A stretch of DNA of 64,000 nucleotides, taken from NCBI GenBank assembly GCA_029844215.1, contig CM056721.1, positions 14,892,368 through 14,956,367 of the forward strand. Direction: 5' to 3'. Below, piece after piece: positions 25,501 through 35,558 of the stretch. Position 1 is the first letter of the stretch. The number at the start of each line of letters is the position of its first letter. Under the pieces are notes generated by a model that saw only the letters and a program-made list of their open reading frames with translations, was not told the origin of the DNA and did no database searches. Source of the stretch: Przewalskia tangutica (taxonomy: Eukaryota; Streptophyta; Magnoliopsida; Solanales; Solanaceae). The translations under genes and the position numbers were made by a program.

Positions 25501-25569
25501 CCAATCCGGCACACCTCTCTGAACCCTTAAATCACCCAGGGGCTTCGCTTCTCTTTCCTTTCCCTCACA

Positions 25570-25609
25570 AGTCACCACTCAATATTTAAAGTCACCACTC
25601 AATATTTAA
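25570..25609 (+). repeat. 20-bp tandem duplication in KNOX leader
   Basis: AGTCACCACTCAATATTTAA occurs twice head to tail. It lies between the TATA box and the start codon, so it is probably transcribed. Confidence 0.9.
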
Positions 25610-25886
25610 TAATGTTGTCCCTGGACAGCTCAACTGATTCTTAAGGAGATAATTTGATTTTTTTTAGTAGTGTTGGGAACAGAAAGTCTGGTCTGGTCTT
25701 GATCACCTTTTCTATTTATCTCTAAAAAATAAATTAAAGTAGCTAGGGCCTTTTTCCAGGTGTCTATCTCTATCTCTTCGTTGGACCTTTCCTCTCCCAT
25801 AGTTTCTCTTAAAAGAGTTAAAAAAGAATTCCATATACCACTTGATAGGAATCGATTTTAAGTTGTTTACATACTGTATACTGTGT

Positions 25887-25892
25887 ATGTGA
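25887..25892 (+). promoter_or_regulatory. Minimal start-stop uORF (ATG TGA)
   Basis: An ATG followed immediately by TGA lies 36 bp before the KNOX start codon. Start-stop elements can stall ribosomes and reduce downstream initiation. Whether it lies in the mature leader depends on the transcription start. Confidence 0.5.
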
Positions 25893-25928
25893 AGGGATTT
25901 GTTTTGTTTCAAATACTGTTACTATTTG

Positions 25929-28900
25929 ATGATGGATGAATTGAGCAAACTTCATTCTTCTATTGCATGTTCAAGTAACAATCATACTGGACATGAACAA
26001 CAAGAGGGGCCAATTAATAACAGTAGCAGTGATACTAATAGTCTTGTAGTAGCTTCTGTTCATCATCATCATCATCATCATCAATTAGAAGGTGCTGATC
26101 ATAATAATAAAGCCAGCCTGGACACCATGTCAGATCTTATCAAAGTCCAGATTGCTAATCATCCTCTTTATCCTAACTTACTTTCTGCTTACATTCAATG
26201 CCGAAAGGTAAATTCATATATCTATATTATGGTCTGTTGATGATCACTGTGTACACAGTAGTTTTTATTATTTATATATATGTCTTTCTTAGCAAGAGTA
26301 TTCATTTGTGGATTTTTATTGTTTATGCACATCTAGGTTGGAGCACCCCAAGAAATGGCTTCAATTCTTGAAGAAATTAGCAAAGAGAACAACCTAATAT
26401 CCAGCTGTCACACTACTGAAATTGGAACTGATCCAGAACTTGATGAGTTTATGGTGAAAATAGAACTAAACCCACACGTCTATATATTATTAGTCTTTTA
26501 TTTTTAATTTGCCGCCGAGAGTCTTTCGGAAACAACACCTTTACCTACTACCAAGGTAGAGTGTAGAGTTAAGGTCTTCACACACTCTACCCTCCCAGAC
26601 CACTCACGTTGCGTGATTTCAATGTTGTTAGTTTTAATTTGCTAAATGAGGGTTTTTGTTATTTGGTGTGTTGAAGGAATCATATTGTGCGGTATTGGTG
26701 AAATACAAGGAGGAGCTATCAAAGCCATTTGATGAAGCCACAACGTTTTTGAATAACATTGAGTCACAGCTCAGTTCCCTCTGCAAAGAAAACTTAATCA
26801 CTTCAACAAGCTTCAACTCCAACAATTATCTATCTGGTACAGTACTTTTTTTATTCTTTAAAAACATAATTTAGGTGTTGTGCGTGTGTATACGAGTTTT
26901 CTTGGGGTTTGACCGTTTGAGTAGTGTTTGTGTAGAACTTTGGTCAGACACACTATTTTGTTCAACTTTTGAGGATTATTGATTTGGACTCCCTATACTT
27001 TAGCTGGCCCCTTCTGTATTATAATTAGGGTTACGAGATCGATGTTAGTAGTAGGCATGTTGGTGTAAGTATTGGAAATTGAGACTTTTCAGTGGATGCA
27101 TCCATGGAACTACTGTTACTGTCAGACTTTGTTTCTTTATCTTTCCAATGCTTAAAGAAGATATCTATACTTTACCATAAAGTTTGTTTGTTTACTTATC
27201 GGTACTTCCATCATCTAAATATTCTAGATGCTAGAAATATGACTGAATAAAGAAATTTTTAAGGATGAGCAAATGTGAAAATTAATTAGAGAAACAAATG
27301 GTTATAGAATAATTAAGTAAATAAAAGTGTGTCTTTAACAAAATTAAGCCTTTAGATGAGATGTCACACACTTCAACATAAATGAAACTTTTATTTAACT
27401 AAATTGGGTGTTGTTTTTCTTCTTTCTGAAATTGCCTTACACGGTGATGCTAAAAACCTACTCGCTTGCTTGGTTCGTGTTTTTCACTGAAGAAAGTAAC
27501 TTAGATTTTAATGAAAACCCACATAGTAAATGGTTTACAGACAATAAAACCACAACTTGAATGTTTTGGTCATACTTGAAAGTTATGGATGGTTAATTAG
27601 TTATCTTTGTTGATGATATTGAATATATAGCTGATTCGATCGGGCCTAAAATGTATAGACAGTATGCTGGTGCAATTTGGTAGATGGTGTACCAGTTTAA
27701 TTTAATTTCAAGACTACGGAGCATTAACACTTTGTTTCGATGTCATGGTGCTGAAGAACACACCTGCACATGAACATGTGATTCACTTAGTTTTGACACA
27801 TAATGGATATGCACTAATATGGAATGTGTTTGAAATTAGGTATCTGTCTCTAATATTCATTTGTTTGGTAGACACTTGAAGAACCAGGCTTAGACATGGT
27901 TTAGGGCTAGGCTGAAGTTTCTTCCCCCCCTCAAAATAATGTCCCAAAGATGTTTTTTTTCTTTATTTCTTAGCTTTCACTTCTCTTCCAGTTTTCGTCA
28001 GAGAGAGTTCTTTGTCACTATTCCCGTTTTTTTTTTATAATATAACATGATTGTGAGATTTATTTAGTGCCAAAAATGTACCATTGATAAGGAAGAAGAG
28101 ATTTGATTATGCATTGAAATTGTAAGATAAATTTCTAAATGTGTCCCTTGTATAATGTATAGTCATGTCATTTTTCAGACCTTTCATGTGCCTGTTTTTG
28201 TGTCATGTTATAACTTTTGTCCTTACTCCTTCCAGATGGAGAAGTATTATAAATGACAATGCAATCTGCAATATTTTCTTAGGAGAGGATATCTTTTCTC
28301 TACTTCTGAGAATGATAATTACTAGGAGTATCAATTAGGAAACAATAGCTGCTAGGCATGGATTATACGAGTTAGTATCTTTTATACCAAGACCTTAAAT
28401 ATTCTTTTAATTTGATTTGTTTACTAATCGGTGACCTCTCCGCTACTGTTGAGGTAGAAATTCTCTTTTCTTCTTCAAAAGAGGTATCATATCTAGTTAT
28501 CTTACTGTTTGTGACTTTTGCTTTATCCTTTGTCCATAGCTGTACTCTCTATGCATCCTTGGTTGGGCGTTTCCTTGGTGTTTCTGAGTGTCAAGAATGG
28601 AAATTTCCTACACGCTTTCATTTTTTCTTTACTATGTGCTGCTTAACTTTGAATTAATTAAGGATGACACAAAGAAACATTGGAATACTAGAGCTAAAAG
28701 GAACCAAGGTTTACTACTTAATTAAATAAAGATCATTATACATGTATTGTAGTTTCGAGATATACTCCCAAGGTGGGGGTAAGGTTTGCATATCAGACCC
28801 ACTTTGTGGGATTTCACTGGGTATGTTGTATATATTTAAGAAACCTACTTATATTAGTACAAGTTATGATATTACATGCCCTTTTTCATAGTTCAAGAAT

Positions 28901-31456
28901 TCAATTTTTTTAATTAAAATGACCTCCATTGACCATTGATGTGCAAAAAGTTACAGTTTGAGTTATTTTTTTAGTTTATGTAAACTAAGATAGAATATCT
29001 TCTTTCACATATATGAGCCACATATCTGAGCCAGTATTCCACACTTTGTTTACCACCTCAAAATAGTATAGTAATGCTTGATTCACTTAAGTTCTAAATC
29101 TTCTCTTCGGACCAATTTTGCATTAGAAGAGACTGAGTGTATATGAAAATATAAGAAAGTATTTTTTTACCCTTTCCATGTCTTCTCCAGCCGGTTTTTT
29201 TCCTTAAAAAATTCCACGTGGCACAATAACTTGGTGTTTGTCTATATGCTTCATACATCTTCTGTAAAGAACGGTTGTGTGATTGTGTCCAAATAGAAAT
29301 TTAGATTGCATCATCATTTTTGCGTTGCTTGATTTGTTCTGTTCACCAACTATCTATGTTATGCAACAATACTACCGGAGTTCTCATGAAGTGCATAACC
29401 AGATTTGTTCTCTCACAACTATTATGCAAGATGCCGATATTTGGTGTCATTGTCATCCTCCAAAGAGGGACTGGTTCAGTTAATTACACATGGACCTTGA
29501 ACCATAATTAGCCTTCTATGCAGCGATGCACCAATGCTTTGATTTATTTTACAGCTTAATAGCTTTTGCCCACCGATAACCCTTTCCAGCACTGGAAGTT
29601 TAGCCTTACAGGCTTGATATATGAAGGGTAGAGTATTCACAATATTAATAGGAATCATACAAAGAAGATGGCCAAAGTAGTTTCCCATTGTCTTAACACC
29701 AAATTAATGGAATTGCCAAATTTCCCTTACTAAGTGCGAAGAACCAATTAAAGGTTTGTCTTTGTTTCCACTTTCCCCCCTATATGCTATTTTCTTTGTC
29801 TAAATTTATTCAGTGGTGGGATAAGGTAAAACTATAAAGCCGGGAATTTAGTTATTAGAGTTGTGTGCTGTTTGAAAACGAAATTCATTTGAAATTGGAT
29901 ATATTTTTGACTGTATCCCTTCTGAATTGTGATGATGCAAAGCTAAAGCAAGCATCTTTAAACTGTGCAAGAATTAGATTCTGTTGCTCCTTTATGATTT
30001 CTGCTGCCTGTTGGGTAACATCTCCATGTTACCATGCACTGGAAACTTTTTTTTTTTGTTGCATTAGCTGGATCCTTGTCTGTATCTTAATTAGTGTTAT
30101 GCAGCAGTGAAAAGCTTCATATTTACTCAAGATATGATGCTAAAACCGCTCAATGTGGATCTGTTCAACAGGAAGATCAATCATTTAGTGAACCATCTAA
30201 ATCAAATTTTAATGTATTAATTCTCATTCAATTAATTGGTCAAGACATTTTGTGTGTTGTACTGTTGCTCGGGGCTTTTAAAGTATTCCATGTAATAGTG
30301 TTGCTTGGTCTGAGATTTTTTTTTTGTAAACTTTGATTATGAATGCAAAAGATGTGTCGTTCTAGGTGATATAAGCATACGAGTCCTTTTGATTTATGTT
30401 AGATGTCCATAACAGATGAAGCGGGTGGTACTTCAGATGAGGATCTAGGATGTGAGGAGATGGAAGCAGCAGATAGTCAAGAATCTTCTGCTAACCGTGA
30501 AGACGATAATGAGCTAAAGGAAATGCTGATGCGGAAATATAGCGGCTACCTTAGTAGCTTGAGAAAAGAATTTTTGAAGAAGAGGAAGAAAGGGAAGTTG
30601 CCTAAGGATGCAAGAATTGCATTGCTGGATTGGTGGAACACCCACTATCGATGGCCTTATCCCACGGTAATTTCCAGAACTTCTTCTCAAGACCACTCGT
30701 TTAAGGATGTCTCAAAACTATGCTTAACTATAATTGCTAGTCCAGAAATTGCAGAACACTATAAGGAGATCTGACTTCCTATTTTAACTGGTCTTCAAAG
30801 TTCAAACACTATATACAACATTTGTGACGACCGGTTGCAGCTCATTCCTTTAATTACGCCTCAGTTTAATGGTCATTTCCATGACTTAAAACTTCTGTTC
30901 AAATGCAAAAGGTTAATATGGTTATAGATTTTTCTTACATACATTGACATTGTAGAGAATTTTAAATTATCAGTGTATCCTAACCTATTGTACATAGCAA
31001 ATAACTTGCCTTATTTTTAGGTCACTAATCCCACTTTTTTATGAACGACTACCTATAGTTATCTTTTAGGTGACCTTGTTCTTCTACGCTGTCAATGTAA
31101 CGAAGTTAAAATGCAATTTATTATTGGACCACATCTTATTATTTGTAAGTAATTCTAATTGATCGATAGATTCAAGTGATATGAACGTGCAGAATCCAGG
31201 TCATGAGTCCCGCTAACGAGTTTATATAGCGGTGATCAAGTTTTTTCTGTTGATGTAACAATATAAATGACATTGAGTGCAGGAAGAGGAAAAGAATAGG
31301 CTATCGGAGATGACAGGGCTAGACCAGAAGCAGATAAACAACTGGTTCATAAACCAAAGGAAGCGACATTGGCGGCCATCGGAAGACATGAAATTTGCTC
31401 TGATGGAAGGTGTAGGCGCTGGATCCATGTGTTTCGATGTAGCTGGAGGCACTTGA
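25929..31456 (+). CDS. Class I KNOX homeodomain transcription factor (5 exons, 326 aa)
   Basis: Coding exons: 25929-26207, 26337-26453, 26677-26836, 30416-30666, 31283-31456. All introns are GT-AG and phases agree (981 nt). Class I KNOX proteins are nuclear TALE homeodomain factors that keep meristem cells undifferentiated and work with BELL partners. Visible domains: KNOX1 from about residue 68 (SDLIKVQIANHPLYPNLL); KNOX2 about 124-170 (DPELDEFMESYCAVLVKY); an acidic linker; ELK about 218-238; TALE homeodomain about 240-302 with the PYP loop insertion (266-268) and WFINQRKRHW at 290-299. An intron splits the homeodomain after PYPT, as is usual. Residues 45-51 are seven His. The tail FALMEGV and the HYRWPYPT loop recall the grass rough sheath1/OSH6-like group more than STM or BREVIPEDICELLUS, which is recollection. 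The ATG at 25932 is an alternative start. Intron 3 is long (3579 bp). Confidence 0.95.
26514..26631 (+). mobile_element. RTE-type 3' tail inside KNOX intron 2
   Basis: The sequence runs GCCGAGAGTCTTTCGG, then CTACCAAGGTAGA, ACACTCTACCCTCCCAGACC and a closing TTGTTAG. This is the same tail that ends the larger LINE at 54185-55347. It makes up about half of the 223-bp intron. Confidence 0.75.
26837..30415 (+). other. KNOX intron 3 (3.6 kb)
   Basis: This intron separates KNOX2 from the ELK and homeodomain exons. It is AT-rich with one RTE tail at 28766-28832 and no coding frame with family likeness. The acceptor ATAACAG at 30409-30415 was chosen because it restores the frame through an Asp codon (exon 3 ends in phase 1). 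The earlier TTAG acceptor would give a stop. Conserved regulatory sequence may be present but cannot be shown here. Confidence 0.8.
28766..28832 (+). mobile_element. RTE-type 3' tail fragment in KNOX intron 3
   Basis: The words CTCCCAAGGTGGGGGTAAGG, CAGACCCACTTTGTGGGATT and TCACTGGGTATGTTG match the 3' part of the RTE tail, in the same orientation as the KNOX gene. Confidence 0.7.
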
Positions 31457-32102
31457 AGTATATTGGCACTTGAAAATGAGGAAAAAAACTCCTGCTAGCC
31501 TAACAGGTAGTGCATAGTATGACAGAAAAGTATGTATTTTGAAGTTTATATATTGACTACATTCAGAACAATAATCATATATTCTCTTCCCGTTAGAACT
31601 AAACCAGCAAGTTGAACTTTTGCTTCCTTATCTCAAAAGATTGGACATCTTTATACAATAGTAATATTAAGGTCACCTGTGCCCTCGCCGTCAAAATGGT
31701 TTAATATTGTCATTAACTCAAAATTTGGGCCTCTTATTTCTCTAACTAGTCTCTTTAGTCACACTAAAAGATATGTTCTCCAGTTAGAGACACAATTATT
31801 TCTGACCTTGATCCACTAGTGAATAATGACAATATTAAGTCATTTTGGTAATGGTAAATTTAGCCCTTTGCTCTTTTTAAAACTAATTTCTTACACATGT
31901 AAATTCCGTGTTAAAATATAAAATTGTAATGGTAATCATGGATAAAAGAAATGTTTCATACTTTGCTTCAATTACAAATAAATAACATTAATTTAATTAT
32001 AAATTTATCTTCTGATTTAATTATGAATGAAAATTGTTAGTTGTCTTAATATTAATTTACATACAACTACAAATCTTTTTCCCCGGTTGATGTTAAAATG
32101 TA
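31457..32102. other. KNOX 3' flank and spacer
   Basis: This holds the presumed 3' UTR, with an AATAAT word near 31570 that could serve in polyadenylation, and then AT-rich spacer. No gene is seen. Confidence 0.5.
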
Positions 32103-33160
32103 CTACAACAACACAACAACATACCCAGTGAAATCTCACAACGTGAGGTCTGAGGAGGGTAGAATGTACACAAATCTTACCCCACCTTGATAGGTAGAGC
32201 GACTGTTTTCGGAAGACCCTCGGCTCAAGACAGAGCATAATCACATGCAAAGCAGAAATTAAAGCATTATGAACACACATATAATAAAATCGGATACTCC
32301 ATGGTAGTGCATTCTAACAACATGAAGCAGTAGTTAACACAACTAAATAAGATAAACAAATTACACTAAAGAACACATAGTAACATGAATCAAACTACAA
32401 GGGACTACAATGTACTATAAAGTATTAATGCGCCTATAAGTGTGATATAATAATCGGGGCTACATTTATAACACTACACTATCATTTTATAAGCGTAAGT
32501 AGGACTACGCTCGACTACCTACTACCCTTCTACCATAATCCGTGTCTTCCACAACCCCTATCCAAGGTCATGTCCTCAGTAAGTTGCACATGCATCATAT
32601 TCCGTCTAATCACATCTCCCCAATACTTCTTCGGCCTACCTCTACCCCTCATGAACCCGTCCATAGCCAATCTTTTACACCTCCGCACTGGGTCATCCGT
32701 GTCTCTCCTCTACACATGCCCGAACCATCTCAACCTCGCTTCTCGCATCTTATCCTCTACCGAGGCCACTCCCACTTTATCCCGGATATCCTTATTTCTA
32801 ATCATATCTCTCCTTGTATACCCACACATCCATCCCAACATCCTCATCTCCGCAACTTTCATTTTTTGTATGTGCGAAGTCTTGACTGACCAACACTCCG
32901 CCTCATACAACATAGTCGGTCTAACTACCGCCCTATAGAACTTGCCCTTAAGTTTTGGTGGTACATTTTTGTCGCACAAGACTCCAGATGCGAGCCTCTA
33001 TTTCATCCACCCTGCTCCAATACGATGTGTCACATCGTCATCAATCTCTCATTTTCCTTGGATAATAGACCCTGGGTACTTGAAGCTTCCTTTATTTGGA
33101 ATGACCTGAGTATCAAGTCTCAAGGTGTCTCCCGTTGATGAACTTACACTCCAAATATTC
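32103..33160 (-). mobile_element. RTE-clade LINE, copy B, 5'-truncated
   Basis: On the minus strand an open stretch (32710-32979) reads PPKLKGKFYRAVVRP, then EAECWSVKTSHIQKMKVAEM, GWMCGYTRRDMIRNKDIRDK and a VEDKMREARLRWFGHV end. It continues through GRGRPKKYWG to the tail at 32103-32240 (complement of CAACATACCCAGTGAAATC). This is the C-terminal region of RTE ORF2. The catalytic FADD block is missing because of 5' truncation. Confidence 0.85.
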
Positions 33161-34009
33161 CCTTGGATATCTTTTGATTTATTCAAAATTAATAAGTAAT
33201 AAATATTCAAGTGCTAGTACCGGTTAAAGAACGATAAAGACCCTTCTAATATTTTTGTACGCATGAGCTTGATTATCATGTTCATTTCGCGTCACACTTG
33301 TTCAACGTAGTTTGACATGAAAAAATTAAACGTTTTTCATTTCATTCTCCTTTTGCGTTAAATTTTTAAATATTAGGTACAATCAGTAGACACAAAAAAA
33401 ATATTTTTTTCATAAATAAATGCTAATTTAATTTTTCATAGAACAACCATAAAATGTCACATTTAAATATTTAATAGTTATGTATAATTATATTATTTAC
33501 TAATAATAATAAAGAAAGAAAAACGTCTTTTCTCTCACAATATTGTTTGTCATTTCAATAAAATAATTAATCCTGTTAAAAGTTCTTTCTTAGCGGTCAC
33601 ATAATTTCTTTAGAGATTAGTAACTAATGAAATAACATAACCATTTAGAGAATATGCAATATAATAAAATATTTTAATTATTTATTTAATCATTATTATA
33701 AATAAATATACATTATTTTGCAAATAACACTGGTGTTTTTCTTTCAGGTTTATTACGTGTTAAAATAAATATTTCTTGAGATATGCGAGTAAAATTTTGA
33801 TAAAAATTTGTAATGGGCCACAAAATTAATATTATTAAACTTAATCGATTTACAACATAAAGTTAAGGTATAAATCTATTTGAGAAACAACAAATTATAG
33901 TTTCCGCGATTTTAATTAGGTTGTTCGATATTTTCCTCCTTGTTTTGTATTGATGATCATTATTTTTAATTTTTATTTATCTAACAATATTTTTAATAAG
34001 GTACGTGAT
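33161..34009. other. AT-rich spacer, no gene seen
   Basis: Long A/T runs with no protein, RNA or repeat signature that I recognise. Confidence 0.5.
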
Positions 34010-34157
34010 TTTAGGTTTTTTTGTGAAGGAACCATGTTTGCTACTCTTTGGAGTGCATGTGAGTAAACGGGACCGATGCAATAGCACGCAAACGGATCGA
34101 ACTCGTGACCTTGCGGTCCCGCACTCTACTGCTACACCAACTTGGCTATCCTTGCGG
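34010..34157 (-). mobile_element. tRNA-derived SINE, copy 2
   Basis: On the minus strand box A TAGCCAAGTTGG (34137-34148) and box B GAGTTCGATCC (34094-34104) are spaced as in a tRNA gene. The anticodon arm does not form a convincing tRNA. The body then reads GAGTAGCAAACATGGTTCC and ends in an A-run (CACAAAAAAACC), as SINEs do. Confidence 0.65.
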
Positions 34158-35446
34158 GTATGATTTTAGGATTATTGATTTTGACTAATTGTTATAAATC
34201 ACTAGTGCATGAAAGCATAATTTATTTATTTTTGTTTGTAAATTCATGAATTGAAACATGATATTTCTATTATTAAGCAAACCAACAATTATCATACATA
34301 TTTTTAAGCTAATATTTGAGAAAGTTCAATTTCTAAAATTTCTATCATTATCTTCAAGAAAACAAAAAGAAGAAAGGTTCATCAATACATATCTTGGAAG
34401 AAGGTGTGTCATATCACAAGAAAATGTAAACCAGAATGATGGAATTTATTTTAGTTCCAATGACCTTTTTAAGATTTAGGCCTTCTGTTTATTTTCTTAT
34501 TTTGTGATTTTAATTAGTATATATACCCAAAACGTATGTATTTAAATTTTAAAATTGTGAAGATTCACCACTTTTACTAATTTAAAGTATCACATCCTTT
34601 AAAAAACTTTTTTTAATTTTTATATAAATAACGTATTTAAGTTATTTAGAAGGGCTAAACATTAAATTGTGAAGATTCACCACTTTTAACTTAAGGACTT
34701 TTCACTTTTAATATATTAAAGAATATATTATACATCACATGAAGAGATCTATTAGTTTTGAAGGGTATAAGAAGGTTACTTGAGTAATGACACATCCTTT
34801 TTTGGAATCAAAATCAAACTAAATGTATATCTGAAAAGAAAATAGAGATGTTTCCTACGTTACTCATAATATGTGAAAGTATCGACATAATTTCATAAAG
34901 TTATTCGGTTTGAATGCTACATGAAGGATTAATTTATCCTCAAACTATTCAAAATAGATCACATATAAGATCCGTTTGTTTTTTGGTACCAAAAGAGCTT
35001 CACTCACTCTAAGGGACAACAAATGCCCTCTTGTTAACAGACTGCCACGAATGCTGATTGGGCAATCCTCGTGGAAAAATGCTGACATGACTATCTACCT
35101 TTAAATCAATGCTTTCTTCTCTGAATTAGAACCATAATTTCAGAAAACAATATTTTCCTCCCTACTGAATTTCCAAGTAGGTGTAATAATATGACTAAAA
35201 AATTGAAAATGAGGATATTCATAATACTCACACAAACGATCCAATAATGGTGGATACTTCATTTTATATATCATATTTCTTCACTTAAAACAATAAAAAT
35301 ATTTTTTTTTGTTAAAAGAAAGATGAAATGAATTAAATAATACGAGCACCATCATGTACTTGCCTAAATTTTCGTCCACCCCTTTAAAAACCCAAATTTA
35401 TAGAAACTAGTAAAAATCCTTAAATCACATAATAATACCCTCTTTA
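34158..35446. other. AT-rich spacer, no gene seen
   Basis: There are short duplicated phrases (for example GTGAAGATTCACCACTTTTA near 34557 and again near 34671). No coding or RNA gene is supported. Confidence 0.5.
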
Positions 35447-35454
35447 AGGTGGAG

Positions 35455-35558
35455 TAGGGCTGTCCAACGGGACGGGTCCGGTACCCGGCTGTACTGACGG
35501 GTTCTGCCGATGTCCCATCTCGGTCCCAATCCCGTCGGAATAGGGGACCAGTGATATC
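35455..35558 (-). mobile_element. hAT transposon, 3' end fragment
   Basis: This begins with TIR TAGGGCTGTCCAAC and a GC-rich subterminal zone (GGTCCGGTACCCGG). It is cut at the ATATC target site of the Ogre-like element. The matching inverted end is at 52936-52949. Outer flanks AGGTGGAG (35447-35454) and GAGTGGAG (52950-52957) agree at 6 of 8 positions, as for an aged hAT 8-bp duplication. Confidence 0.75.

Noticed and set aside
29865..30336. Frames in KNOX intron 3
   Set aside because: Low-complexity hydrophobic translations with no conserved motif, inside an intron.
30403..30415. ATG and TTAG acceptor as the start of KNOX exon 4
   Set aside because: Joining exon 3 at TTAG gives a stop codon. 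The next acceptor (ATAACAG) restores the frame and the expected acidic linker.
32542..32938. Plus-strand frames of 115 and 122 codons
   Set aside because: They are antisense shadows of the RTE LINE reverse transcriptase on the minus strand.
34090..34157. tRNA gene
   Set aside because: Box A and box B are present but the arms do not pair into a full cloverleaf, and the sequence continues into a SINE body with an A-rich end.
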